DNA from: Eriocheir sinensis
Lineage: Eukaryota > Arthropoda > Malacostraca > Decapoda > Varunidae
Direction of reading: 5' to 3'
Length of the DNA stretch: 64,000 nt
NCBI RefSeq assembly: GCF_024679095.1
Contig: NC_066568.1
Location: 132,501-196,500 of the forward strand
Below, piece by piece: positions 49,199-60,472 of this stretch (position 1 is the stretch's first letter; the number at the start of each line of letters is the position of its first letter). A model generated the notes under the pieces. That model searched no databases. It had not been told where the DNA came from and saw only the letters and a list, made by a program, of their open reading frames with translations. A program made the translations under genes and the position numbers.

Positions 49199-49989
49199 CC
49201 ATGCCCGTATTGGGGCCAGTCTGTTTGTGTGCCTCACTGACTGGCGTGGACGGGAGACTGCAGGCGGGAGTAGGTTCCGGTATCTGGGGTGGTTGAGCAG
49301 ACCGCTCGCTCAACGCTGCAGCTGGGTCCAATGTCGCTCTTTGGAGGGTGTTGAGGGTGAGGGAATCGAGGGCGTCTTAATATGTGGTGTAGCTGGGGCC
49401 CAGGATGATCTTGCAAGCCCGTTTTTTAACTTGCTCCAGTTGGCGGCGTTGTGTGAGTTTGAGGGAGGAGGACGCGTACTGGAGCGTAGGGAGTATGAAT
49501 GTGGTGTACACACTCGCCTGCTCACGCCTGGGAGTCCCCAGCGTCTTGAGCCGCCGCAGGAGGTAAAGTTTTAGGTGGCAGATCTGATAAGTGTAGAGGT
49601 GTGGTCCTTCCATGTAAGCTTATTGTCGATTGTAACCCCGAGTAGCTTGGTTGACTGGACTACCTGAAGGGAAGTGTCGTTTATGAAGACTACAGGAGGG
49701 GTGACGGGAGCTGTGGAGGTGCTGTGGTTTTGGTGTCGTTGATGGTGACGTTATCTGTGGTCCATGATTGTAAGCTGTGTAGCAGGTCTTGGAGTTGGCT
49801 GTAGTCAGGGTTGTCGTTGTTAACGGTGACTCCTAGTCTGATATCGTCTGCATACTTCCAGCGGTTGGGGGTGTGGGTCAGCGCGCTGTTGATCAGGATC
49901 AGTAAGAGAAGCGGTTCGACCTTAGTTCTTTGAGGCACTCCGCAGGTGAGGTGCTGAAGGGGAGAGGCCACTCCCTGATACCTCACCAC
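49199..49989 (-). pseudogene. LINE RT catalytic region and C-terminus
   Basis: LTCGVPQRTKVEPLLLLILI leads to the active site RWKYADDIRLGVTVNN, then DLLHSLQSWTTDNVTIND. Farther on come LKLYLLRRLKTLGTPRREQA, FILPTLQYASSSLKL and RACKIILGPSYTTY. The C-terminal tail continues past the Polinton-like insertion to 43,589. GVPQRT in place of GVPQGT and several frameshifts indicate a dead copy. Confidence 0.77.
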
Positions 49990-49998
49990 CTGACTGCG

Positions 49999-51430
49999 TT
50001 AGGAGAGGAAGTCGGCCAGCCAGGACACTATGCTGGCGTGAAGCCCGAGGTTAATTGCCTTGTTGATGACAGTGGTGTGGTGTACGAGATCGAAAGCCTT
50101 ACTAAAGTCTATGAATGCAAGGCCGACTGATGTTTTCCGTTGCTCGAGGTTCTTGTAAGCAAAGTCAAGGAGGCTGATAAGGCAGTATGTGGTGGAGGAA
50201 GTTTTCATGTTACCGTGTTGTTGAGTGTCAATAAGGGGGGCAAGGTGGGAGTATGTCCATTTGAAGATGAAATCTCCACATAGGAGGCTGGGAATGTGAG
50301 TGATTGAGATGAGCCTGAGGTCGCCTAGTGACTGAGGGTTTGAGGTTTTTGGGACTGAGATGACGTGAGCTGTTTTCCAGTCAGCGGGACACTGGCTCTG
50401 ACGGAGGGAGGCGTTGAGTATTGAGGCGAAGAGAGTGGCTAACTCTGGGGCAAACTCTTGGTAAATTTGAATGGGAAGGTCGACTGGTGTAGTGGATCGC
50501 TTGGACTTAAGCCGACACATTGAGCTGGCGACCTCATAGTCCTGAACTATGGGGAGGGGGGAAAGGGTGGGCAGGTAGGCTGGGAGTGAGGTGACAGACT
50601 GACAGATGTTGACAAAATGGATATTAAGGGCCTCCGCTGCATCTGTCACCGGGAAGTGGGAGACGCCTGGGATGGAGGGGGTATTCTTGGCAAGTTCACA
50701 CAGGTCCCTGATTTTCGAGTACCACTTGCTGATGCTGGAGTGTTTGAGGTTGTGGATCTTCTGGGGGTAATATGTGGCTTTGGTTTTCTTTATTGCCTTG
50801 GTTCCGCAGGGGCTTGTAGAGTGAGGGATTGACGTGGAAGGCGTAGTTCCGCTGCTCAATTAGGCGTTTTATCCTACGGGGTGTCTGAAGGATGGACTCT
50901 TCGTGTTTTCAATGGGAAGAAGTGTTGGTAGACTGTGGTGATTGTGGCGGTGTATTGTTTCCACTTGTCGTGTACGTCTTCCACGGTGAGAACTTCAGTC
51001 CAGCGGTGGTGCGTGATCCACTGTCCGAAAGAACGGGTGGTTGAGTCCGTTACTGGCCTGTAGGTCTTGGTGATGGGTGGAGCCTTTCTTGAACTGGTGG
51101 GCGCAGGTGTCCATAGGACTGAGGTGTGTGTGCTGCGTCCCATGGGGGAGGGGCTTAGGGGGGAGGTAGAGGTGCGTCAGGTCAATGAGGATTAGGTCTA
51201 AGGTTATTGGGCCGTGTGTGGGGAAATTAACCACCTGTGTGAGAGTTGGTTGTTCTTCGATGTTACTAATTTTTAACTGATTGAAGTCACCACATATTAA
51301 CACTTTTGCTGATGGAAAGAGTGTACGCTGTCCGTCCATGTTTTCTATAACGTGGTCGATTAGCGTGGAGGCGGAGGCAGCACGAGGGGGTTGATAAACA
51401 AGGCAGATGAGCACCGAGGCAACGTTGCGG
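49999..51430 (-). pseudogene. LINE endonuclease (partial) and RT fingers/palm
   Basis: Read leftwards: LICLVYQPPRAASASTLIDH, VLICGDFNQLKISN, ITLDLILIDLTHLYLPP, then after frameshifts KATYYPQKIHNLKHSS, GVSHFPVTDAAEALNIHFVN, MCRLKSKRSTTPVDLP, VPKTSNPQSLGDLRLISITH and SVGLAFIDFSKAFDLVHHTT. The 286-codon frame at 50,859-49,999 is intact and contains the conserved F-D-x-V-x-H motif. The 5' end of the element is missing at about 51,430. Confidence 0.78.
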
Positions 51431-51564
51431 GGGTGCGAAGGGGGAGGACAGCCTCACCCAGAGGGTGAGGCAAATCTAGGGATTTGACAAAATCTGGGGA
51501 TTTCTGGTGAATTTCAAGTACTTATCGGGAATCTTGAGGGAATTTTCGAGTGAATGTTGTTTAA

Positions 51565-51778
51565 CCCGGTAGCAGCGGGGATCATGTTTCTTAATGGTCC
51601 CTCCAAGCGAAAAAATGAGAAAAAATCACCTCTCACACAAACCATTTCATAATATATATCAAAGCATTTGCGATCTGATTATGTATCATCTATTTTGGGG
51701 GGTTTATATCATGGGACAAATTTGGCCCGTCGCTGCTACACGGTAAAGCCAAAAATTTGGCCCGTCGCTTCTACCGGG
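51565..51778. mobile_element. 214-bp TTAA-flanked MITE (piggyBac-like)
   Basis: TTAA at 51,561-51,564 and 51,779-51,782 flanks inverted termini CCCGGTAGCAGCGG and CCCGGTAGAAGCGACGGGCC (right end, reverse complement). A subterminal AAATTTGGCCCGTCGCT is repeated near the right end. TTAA targets are used by piggyBac-type transposases. No coding capacity. Confidence 0.82.
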
Positions 51779-52010
51779 TTAAGTGGTATCTATTATGTTC
51801 TACTGGCAAAAATATAACCAAAATTAAAGGAGAATAAAATCTGGCTGCGGAAAAAAAAGTCTACCTTACTATTTTGTCAACCGTTTTCTTTGATTGAAGT
51901 GTGTTTCATTTGATGTATGTATGTACCGCCCGTGGAGCGAGTCACGACAGTGTTTACAGCGGTCAGCTGACAGATTTGAATGTGTGTCTGTCTCATTCAG
52001 ATTCTAAGAA

Positions 52011-52753
52011 GGCCCATCCAGACGAGGGGCAGTTGCCCGCCGTGCAAACACTGTTACCATATCATACTAAGCAGCGGGATGACGTCATAAGCACAGAAAC
52101 GAAGGAAACGGATCTGGCAACAAACAGTGCTACCAAATGTTGCTGTGTGCTACAGTCTCTACTCCGTTCACCGGGCAAAGACTGGCGGGCAAACTTGTGT
52201 CCACACTAGGGGCAGTTGCCCGCCGGGCACTGCCCGTTGATCGTATATTCCTCGCTTGTTTAGAAGGGTTACCAGGTCGAACAGTTGGTGGAGGGTTTTT
52301 GCCACTACCATGCGCAAATAGCAGACCGGGCACTCCAGGGCACGCAGCGACCGATAGCACAACCGGACTGAGAGTAGCACAACATGGGCTACAGCAAGGG
52401 TGCTGTCTATATAGGTCAATTAATTGCACGGTGGCTTCCCTTGACCACACCTGTTCTTTGCCACATGGGACAGACATGTTCTCCCGTCAAGTGTATAGTG
52501 GAAGTCTGAAACTGACTGCAATGGAGTTCCGCAGGTTAACTTCGTGTGTCTGGCAACATGCTCTCTTTATATCAACCATCAGACCAGCAGGCACTGCCTC
52601 GCCCACGGGCAAGGGCACTTGATGATTTGCCCGTAGTTTTCCCGCCTCTGACGTCATCAGTTCTTCGCTCCCACCATCAAAACAGTTGAAGCAGTATGAT
52701 ATCTGGTAACAGTGTTTGCACGGCGGGCAACTGACCCTCGTCTGGACGGGGCC
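52011..52753. mobile_element. Short DNA transposon with GGCCC termini, possibly Harbinger-like
   Basis: The left end GGCCCATCCAGACGAGGG and the right end, reverse complemented, GGCCCCGTCCAGACGAGGG match and extend inwards over about 55 bases (GCAGTTGCCCGCCGTGCAAA, CACTGTTACCA). A related shorter end with GGGGCAGTTGCCCGCCGGGC occurs internally at about 52,209, suggesting a nested relative. No clear target duplication and no transposase were found. Confidence 0.7.
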
Positions 52754-52961
52754 TATATTTAGCCTGCTACTCTCAGGAGTCAGGAGTCAGGAGGATGTAG
52801 CTTCACGTATCCCTCTGCGACAAGGCCACAACGTCGGTGCCACCTTCCACTGCATATGAGGTATTGTAGTTGGTCCGTGATGATGTTGTGGGATGGTGGT
52901 TGTGCTAAACTATAGTCTTGATAATCTAATGTGTTCGAACGTTTTTACTTTTGTACCTAGG

Positions 52962-52966
<5 letters not shown>

Positions 52967-53004
<38 letters not shown>
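52967..53004 (+). repeat. GT dinucleotide array
   Basis: A pure GT run of about 38 bases. Bases 52,754-52,966 and 53,005-53,439 are unique sequence with no recognised gene. Confidence 0.97.
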
Positions 53005-53006
<2 letters not shown>

Positions 53007-53439
53007 GCAAGTGAAATAGTACACACTTCAGTGTGTAGGTAGCTGATGGCCTCTGTCTTTGATGGAGTAATTAATACAAAGACTTACAATGTATATATTA
53101 CTTTGTATCTATAATTTGTATGTTGCTAACAACTGCCATTAATTTTTTTTTTTTCAATATGTTGGGCTGGGTTTCTTTTTATGCATGAAGTGAATGGCCT
53201 TTGCATGCATATAGTGATGTATGGCTTTGGCTGTAAGGGGACCACAGCTGTAAGCAATATTTACATTTTAATGTAAGGAATAATCATAGCTTTTCAGAGT
53301 GATTAGGGGTGTGGGCTGCCTTGTGCTGAAGTTTCTCTGTTGGTATATATTGCATCAACTGTCTACATTTTGTTGTAATGATTTTAATGTAGGGACTGAA
53401 GTTAGTTAGTCTCTGATTTTTGTTGCGGTAATGATGTCG

Positions 53440-53640
53440 TTTCCATTTCGATCGTTATGTGATGTGGTGGTTGATTAATTTTCTCTAGTATCGTGTGAAG
53501 TCTTTCACAGTGTTTGGAGGTGTGTTAATAAGACTTGCATTCCTTGATGATCATTGTTCCAATAGCGTCTGGTCCTGGTGGTGAAGATGATTTAATATCC
53601 GTAATGGCCTCGTATATATCGCTGGTACCTGTTACCGCTA
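53440..53640 (-). pseudogene. Small LINE RT fingers fragment
   Basis: The minus-strand reading gives SDIYEAITDIKSSSPPGPDA followed by IGTMIIKEC, matching the S-x-G-P-D-x-I fingers motif of LINE reverse transcriptases. It is too short to place in a clade. Confidence 0.5.
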
Positions 53641-53657
53641 TATCCATTATGTAACGT

Positions 53658-54407
53658 GACTCTTCTTGTTGTTTTCATGTTAGCGAGGGGTGCTCCAGGG
53701 TCTAACATACGAATACTGAGATTGAGAGTGCACAGACCACAGGACTCATAGCTTAACTTGCGTTGTGTAACAGGCAGGGCAGGGTGTGTAATTCACTGAT
53801 GATCTTGAACACTCTCTTAACGTTTAGGTGTCGGTGATCTTTCTGGAATGATTGCCTCCGCCTTAATTCATGGTTTAAAGTTTTTTTTTCACACTTGTCT
53901 AGTCCCCAGAGCATGTTTTGCAACGCTAAGTGTAACTGATTAAGGAATGAAACCATAAAAATTCGGAAAATCACGAAAATACTTTTATTTAAACATTATA
54001 GATAAGGAAAATCTTTTGGGGAATTTTGGTCCAAATTTGGGAATTTTTAGCCCTAGTCTGGGGAATTCCTATTCTGACATTGTGGGAACACTGGGAGGGT
54101 GTGAGTTGAACTCACACCCTCCCTGCGATCCAGCACGAGAGGAATGATACATGACAAAATTTACGGAGAAAAAAATATTCTAATGCAAATTTTACGTACA
54201 TACAGCACTGAATGATACAATGTGTGTTGGCGCGCGAGTCAAGCTATGACGCAATAGCGCGGGCCATTTAATTATGGGGTGAGGGGCCTTAATTTTACGA
54301 AAACAAACCTCACCACATGACAATTTTGGCAATTCCGGCCATGCAGAGCGAAAAAAACGTATTTGTCCGATTTTAAATGTATTCATAAAAAAAAACCTTA
54401 GTCGGCC
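53658..54407. mobile_element. 750-bp insertion bounded by a 17-bp direct repeat
   Basis: TATCCATTATGTAACGT stands at 53,641-53,657 and again at 54,408-54,424. The enclosed sequence ends in an A-rich stretch (CATAAAAAAAAACC). Duplication length and A-rich end fit a retrotransposed insert (plus-strand sense). It contains a 73-codon minus-strand frame (53,974-53,753), not recognised, and a palindrome at 54,093. Confidence 0.6.
54093..54123. repeat. 31-nt perfect palindrome
   Basis: GGGAGGGTGTGAGTT, a central base, then AACTCACACCCTCCC. Lies inside the 53,658-54,407 insertion. Confidence 0.9.
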
Positions 54408-54424
54408 TATCCATTATGTAACGT

Positions 54425-54816
54425 TGAGCACTTTTGTAAAGTGAAGGAGGTGAAGAGAGAAGGGGAGGAGGAAGGGAATGGCATGAAGCGATGAAAGGAA
54501 GTGAAAAAAGAAAGGGTGAAAAGATGATGCTTAAGGGGGTGATGGAGAGGGTGGGAGTTGCTGGGGGAGGGGAGAGGAAGGGGAGAAGATTACTCTACTT
54601 GTAGGTGAAAGATTGACTGCCTATCTAAATTATCTGGCATTATTTTCCTAGGTTTTTGTTGTTCGTGGTTCTTGTTTAAAAATGTAGTGTCGAAAGGCCG
54701 ATTAAATGACTAAATAACTGAATAACTAAATAACTGAATAACTAAATAACTGTATAATTAAAAGAGGAAAAAAATCATTGTATTTTGAAAGCCAAATTTA
54801 ATGTTTTCAATATATT
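54425..54816. other. Purine-rich spacer with a short ACTAAATA repeat
   Basis: GGAGG/AAGG-rich from 54,440 to 54,600. About 54,704-54,757 repeats AATAACTGAATAACTA. No gene. Confidence 0.6.
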
Positions 54817-55007
54817 GGGTAGGCGGTGGGTGAAGTGGTAGCGTGCTGGGCCCACATTCACAACGTGATGGACGACGCGAGTTCGAATCCCCACGCTTCC
54901 ACCTCGGATTTTTCAGTTACCGCCGAGTGGCTTAAAACTACCCACATGCTGTCCTGAAGACCACCCATCAACCCGGACTCTAGAGGAAACCGTCCAAGTG
55001 ACGGGAT
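54817..55007 (+). mobile_element. tRNA-derived SINE, copy 4, 5' half
   Basis: The head GGGTAGGCGGTGGGTGAAG and a good B box GAGTTCGAATCCCC lead into the family body (GGCTTAAAACTACCCACATG). The body then has a subfamily variant CTCTAGAGGAAACCGTC and stops at about ACGGGATA, where a LINE begins. The matching 3' half lies at 58,078-58,221. Confidence 0.78.
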
Positions 55008-55159
55008 ACACTTGACGTTCAAGGGTGTTGAGGCTCTCTCAGACTCCCTTGAGCGAGCACTTGGTACCCTGAGGGATTTTTTAGTATAGGCGAGGAGGGG
55101 AGGAGTAATGGGAGTAATGGGAGGGGACATCTAGCTCATAATATAACCAGGCAGCTTAG

Positions 55160-56460
55160 AAGTAATTATAGGGGAGTAACAGAGGGCGGGCTAAGAATCT
55201 TCTATACTAACAGCAGGAGCCTCAGAAACAAGATAGACTTACTAAGGGGTGAAGCTTGTTCAGAAAATTTTGACATAATAGCGATCACTGAGACATGGAT
55301 AGACTTTGCTAATAGAAATTTTAGGTCAGAATTTGAAATAACGGGTTATCAGATGTTTCACAAAGACAGAAGGGGCAGAAAGGGAGGTGGAGTTGCGCTA
55401 TATGTTAAAGACTCACTTAAATGTTTAGTTAACAACTCAGTCAAAACTAACATGGATTCAGAATCAGTTTGGGTGGACGTTTACAAAGGGAAAGAAAAAC
55501 TAACTCTAGGAGTTATATACAGGCCACCCAACCTTAACAGGCAGGACACGAGTATATTACTACAGGAGATTGGCAGGGCGAGTATGAGTAGAAATGTCTG
55601 CGTAATGGGGGACTTTAATTATAGGAATATAGACTGGGAAGATCTAGTGGGTGACCTGGAAGCCGAGGACTTTCTTGAAGTTATACAAGATAATTTCCTT
55701 AAGCAGGTAGTTACTGAGCCTACCAGAGGAGATAACATATTAGACTTAGTCCTAACCAATAATGGGAATGAGTTGGAGGTGGGCGGAGAGTTAGGAAATA
55801 GTGATCACAGAACGGTTCGTTTTAGCTTAGACTGGGCGGTAACCCGTGATCCAAACCCAGTGTTAGTGCCAGATTTTAGAAGAGCAAACTACGAGGGGCT
55901 TCGAAGACATCTTGAAGGGGTAAACTGGGATAATTTAGGGATTCATGAGGGCCAGAACTGCGGATTGGAGAGCCAGGAGAACCAGGTAGAAATGTCTTAC
56001 AATAATTTAGTTAGAGTAATAGTAGAGGGCAAGAACAGCATATACCACAGCGAACACTTAGAAAAGAAAACAATGATCCTAAGTGGATGACTCGTGGACT
56101 AAAACACGAGATTGGGTTAAAGAAGGGAATTTATCAGAAAATAAAGAATGGGGAAACACATCTCAGGGGCCGGTACGTCGAACTATCTAGATTAGTTAAG
56201 AAAACCACCAGGATAGCAAAAAGAACTATGAGATCAAAGTAGCAAATGAGGCGAAAAGTAATCCTAAGGGCTTCTTTCAGATGTATAGAACAAAACACGG
56301 GAGAAAATTGGACCGCTGAAATCAAACACAGGGAGCTAGTAGAAAATTACGAAAATATGGGCACATTGTTGAACGACTACTTCCTTTCAGTATTCACACA
56401 GGAGGATCGAACGACTATACCGGAAAGAGTTCAGGTGTACGAGGGCGGGATGGCGATAAA
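55160..56460 (+). pseudogene. CR1-like LINE endonuclease
   Basis: LRIFYTNSRSLRNKIDLL, FDIIAITETWID, YQMFHKDRRGRKGGGVALYV, LTLGVIYRPPNLNRQD, VCVMGDFNYRNIDW and DNILDLVLTNNGNE, GELGNSDHRTVRFSLDW. These include the Asn, Glu, GDFN and SDH boxes of AP-type endonucleases. The domain is open from at least 55,190 to 56,088 and is followed by a linker with frameshifts (56,090-56,460). Confidence 0.83.
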
Positions 56461-57983
56461 TTGAGGATATAATCATTACCAGGCAAGTAGTTCAGGATGA
56501 GATAGATAAGCTTAAGAAGAATAAGTCGCCAGGTCCTGACGGGATATGTCCGAGGGTATTAAAGGAGCTAGGCGATATAATCAGTGAACCACTAACCGAC
56601 ATCTTTAAGATGTCGGTAAATACTGGCTATGTGCCTAGCCTATGGAAAGTAGCTATTGTGACGCCGATTTTAAAAAGGGGACAGGTCAGTTGCTTCAAAC
56701 TATCGCCCAATTAGCTTAACATCGGTTATAGGGAAGATGCTGGAGTCCATAATAGCCAGGAACATTCGGGAGCATTTAGAGAAACATAGCTTAATTCACG
56801 ACTCGCAGCATGGGTTCACAAAAGGTAGGTCATGCCTCACCAATCTCTTGTCCTTCTACAATAAAGTATTTGAGGCGGTTGACAGAGATGAAAATTATGA
56901 TGTAATCTATCTTGATTTTAGTAAAGCGTTTGACAAAGTTCCTCACCAACGACTGTTGCTTAAATTACAGGCTCACGGAGTAGAGGGTAAAGTTTTGAAC
57001 TGGGTCAAGGCGTGGCTTAGCAATAGGAAGCAAAGAGTGCAAATCAATGGTAAAGATCTGACTGGGGATGTGTTACGAGTGGGGTCCCACAAGGTTCGGT
57101 ATTAGGTCCACTTTTGTTTATTATTTATATCAATGACTTAGACACAGGAATTAGTAGTGATGTTAGTAAATTTGCAGATGATACCAAGATCGGTAGAGTA
57201 ATTGAGTCGGATCAGGACACTAGTATTCTCCAAGGTGAACTCAACAGACTATATGACTGGGCGGATAAATGGCAGATGGAGTTCAATGTAGGGAAGTGCA
57301 GTATTCTGAGTGTAGGTAGGAACAACCCCTCACATAACTATTGCTTAAATGACACTCTCATAAGTAGGTCTGGGTGCGAGAGGGATTTAGGGGTCTTAGT
57401 GAGCTCTGATCTCCGTCCAAGGGCACAATGCATTCAAGCTAGAAATCGAGCTAATAGGGTACTGGGATTTATTTCAAGGAGCGTAAGCAACAGAAGCCCC
57501 GAAGTCTTCCTCAAACTATATTTAGCATTAGTTAGACCTCATCTTGACTATGCAGTTCAATTCTGGTCACCCTACTATAGAATGGATATCAAAATGTTAG
57601 AATCGGTGCAGAGGAGGATGACTAAGATGATTCAGGGGTTGAGAAACTTGCCATACGAGGAAAGACTCAAACAGTTAAACTTGCATTCTCTAGAAAGGCG
57701 AAGGGTGCGTGGAGACATGATCGAGGTTTATAAATGGATGAAGGGCTTTAATAAGGGAGACATTCATAAGGTTTTGTTGGTAAGAGAACCGGGTAGGACA
57801 CGAAGTAACGGGTTTAAACTGGATAAATTCAGATTCAACAGGGACATAGGCAAAAATTGGTTTACTAATAGGGTGGTGGATGAGTGGAATAGGCTTAGCA
57901 GTCATGTGGTGAGTGCCAATACAATTGTCACATTCAAAAATAGACTAGATAAATTCATGGACAGCGATATTAGGTGGGGTTAG
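56461..57983 (+). pseudogene. CR1-like LINE reverse transcriptase
   Basis: Fingers KKNKSPGPDGICPRVLKEL (about 56,513) come first; after a frameshift near 56,690 the frame reads MLESIIARNIREHLEKHSLI, DVIYLDFSKAFDKVPHQRLL and VLNWVKAWLSNRKQRVQING. A second frameshift falls in the GVPQGSVLGPLL segment (about 57,080), after which FIIYINDLDTGI, KFADDTKIGRVI (active site) and RPHLDYAVQFWSPYY follow. RRMTKMIQGLRNLPYEERL and LERRRVRGDMIEVYKWMKG come next, with the stop at 57,981-57,983. The C-terminal frame of 289 codons is intact. Confidence 0.85.
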
Positions 57984-58077
57984 ATACACGGGAGCTTAGG
58001 GTCAAAGGAGCTGCCTCGTACAGGCCTACCGGCCTCTTGCAGACTCCTGCGTTCTTATGTTCTTATGTTCTTATGTT

Positions 58078-58221
58078 AAGTGAATCAAGAACGAGTTCCG
58101 GGGGGCAGCATGAGCCAAAAGAAGATGGCGCCACTATAAACACTTGCCTGCGCCATGACGGGCTGGGGCCGATCAAGAATGCGTACCGGCGCTATAGGCG
58201 TAGACGTAAAAAAAAAAAAAA
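58078..58221 (+). mobile_element. tRNA-derived SINE, copy 4, 3' half
   Basis: AACGAGTTCCGGGGGGCAGC and AAGATGGCGCCACTATAAAC match the family body, followed by the poly-A. AATGTTTTC at 58,222-58,230 also stands 9 bases before the 5' half (54,800-54,808). This supports one SINE that was later split by the LINE. Confidence 0.75.
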
Positions 58222-58271
58222 AATGTTTTCCTAAGAATTTGTGTATTAAAAAAATCACGGAATTGGCCCTT

Positions 58272-58274
<3 letters not shown>

Positions 58275-58337
<63 letters not shown>

Positions 58338-58362
58338 TATGCAATGGTGCTAAATGTTTTCA

Positions 58363-58396
<34 letters not shown>
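58275..58396 (+). repeat. CA array followed by CT array
   Basis: CA run at 58,275-58,336 and CT run at about 58,368-58,396, separated by a short unique spacer. Confidence 0.97.
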
Positions 58397-58398
<2 letters not shown>

Positions 58399-59017
58399 AG
58401 GAGGGAGAGAGGAAAGAGACGAAGGAAGGAAGGAATGAAAGGGAAGGGATCAAATGTCAGGGAAAGGGAGGGTAGGAGAGGGGAAAACATTAATGTGGGG
58501 AGGTGGGTTTATCTCCTATGAGATATTAGGGAGGAGAGAGAGGGAAAGGAAAACGAGGAGGGAGGGAAGGAAGGGGAATGCAGGAAGGAGAAGAGAAAAA
58601 GGGTGAGAGGAAACTAAGGGGAGGAAGGGGGAAGGGAAGGGAAGGGTGAAAGGTGAGGAGGAGAGAGGTAAAAGGAAGGAAAGAGAAGGTAGAGGGAGAG
58701 AGGAAGAGGAGAAGGAGGATGAGGAATAGGGAAGGGAAAGAAGAAGGGGAGGAGTGAAGGGATTGTGCATCTAATCTTTTTCTTCTCTTTTCCTCCGCCT
58801 CCTCCTCCTTCTTCTTCTTCTTCTTCTTCTTCTTCCTATTTTTCTTCTTTTTCTTCTTCTTCTTATTTTTTTTTTCTTCTTCTTCTTCTTCTTCTTCTTC
58901 TTCTTTTCCGTCTTCTTTTTCTTCTTCTTCTTCTTCTTCTTCTTCTTCTTCTTCTTCTTCTTCTTCTTCTTCTTCTCCTCCCTGGCATTTTTCATATTTT
59001 AGCATCATTATTATTAA

Positions 59018-59113
<96 letters not shown>

Positions 59114-59412
59114 AAATCCCCACGGAGGAAAAGAGGGAAAGAAGTGAAGGAAAGAGCCGAAAGGAAGGAGGAGATAAACAATGAAAGAGAGGGAGAAAAG
59201 AAAAGAAAGGAAGGAGGAAGAAGGAATGAAGGGAAAGAGCGAACAAAAGGGAGGTAAAGTGGAGGGAAAAGAGAGGGAGGAGGAAAGGGGAAGGGAAAGA
59301 AAGAAAGGAAGAGTGGAGGCAGGTGGAGGAGGAGGAGGAGGAAAAGGAGGGGGAAGGAACATGTGACCGACACTTAAAAGAAACCCCAGAGAAATGAAAC
59401 TGTCCGACCCCA

Positions 59413-59476
<64 letters not shown>
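58397..59476 (+). repeat. Strand-asymmetric purine and pyrimidine tracts
   Basis: G/A-rich 58,397-58,765, CTT-rich pyrimidine 58,790-58,983, GA array 59,022-59,110, G/A-rich 59,111-59,360, CT array 59,419-59,476. Long frames here (Lys/Glu-, Arg/Glu- or Ser/Leu/Phe-rich) are compositional. Confidence 0.93.
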
Positions 59477-59479
<3 letters not shown>

Positions 59480-60472
59480 CTTTTTTTAGGGTATTTTTCG
59501 GTTAAAGAACATATGCTGGGTATATTTCCTATCTAAAAACCGACCATTCGCTCACTACCCTACTACGAAAAAAAATACAACATAAAATACAATACATGGA
59601 GTATACTTAATGCTACTGTACATATACATGACTTGTATGCCCGATCTGCTCTGCTGTCGGCCTACCCCATGTCACTCCTCACTGTGTGGCTATTACACCC
59701 CCGTGTCACTATCACGCGCCGTACAAAGCCACTTGTGTACGCCCAATTTGAATTTCTGAACCCCACACCCCGCAACATAGTTTAGTCGGAAGATGGGGTC
59801 TCATTACACCATGTTGATATATTTTTCTAAGTTATATTTTTGCCCTGTAAATAGATTTTTATGTTCCCATCAAGAAATTTTGTTCCAAGGGGTTCTTTGG
59901 CGGCCATCTTGGATTTCCGTCGATAATCAATAATCGGCATAACTTTTGAACTAGTCATCATGCAGAGACAAATGAACCCATTTTTTGGGTAAAGTTGACT
60001 TGAGAAATTGATTGATGGGGTTGTTTTTGTGATTAGGTTCTGTTGAACACATATAAACTCAATAAATATGCAAAAAATTATACTTTAACATTCATACACT
60101 TACAAATGAGTTATTTGCATATATAAAAAAAAAAAACTATAATAACCCGACGAGGTCTGGAATCACCTATAATTGCTAGTAATCAGGAAAAAAATGAGAT
60201 ATGATTTAAATACGTCATTATATGCAAGAAATTATCCCATCCATTCTGCGGAATGCAATGTCAATTATTCACTGAGATACTGTATATCTAGTCATCGTCA
60301 TCAAGAAGCTCATCATAATCAATCTCATCCTCTTGGAGTTCCTTCTCCTCATCCTCTTCCATCTCCTCAACAGGGGTTCTTTGGCAGCAATCTTGGATAT
60401 ATGATGAAAATCAATAATCGGCATAACTTTTGAACTATACATTAGCTATTGGTATTGTGTTGATGGACAATC
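59477..60472. other. Spacer with a ~65-bp direct repeat
   Basis: A segment with GGGGTTCTTTGGCGGCCATC and ATCAATAATCGGCATAACTT occurs at about 59,889-59,952 and, slightly changed, at 60,372-60,437. Between them, on the minus strand (60,375-60,290), an acidic run EEMEEDEEKELQEDEIDYDE ends in a stop. The rest is AT-rich and unrecognised. Confidence 0.55.

Larger units (their letters stand above)
55008..58077 (+). mobile_element. CR1-like LINE inserted in the SINE
   Basis: About 3.07 kb with endonuclease and RT. The 3' end consists of three copies of an 8-base repeat (GTTCTTAT), ending at about 58,076. Short 8-base 3' repeats instead of poly-A are a CR1 hallmark. This is the youngest-looking LINE in the window: only a few frame breaks. 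Confidence 0.8.

Noticed and set aside
58526..59413. Lys/Glu-rich and Ser/Leu-rich proteins
   Set aside because: Compositional frames of purine and pyrimidine tracts with GA and CT arrays.
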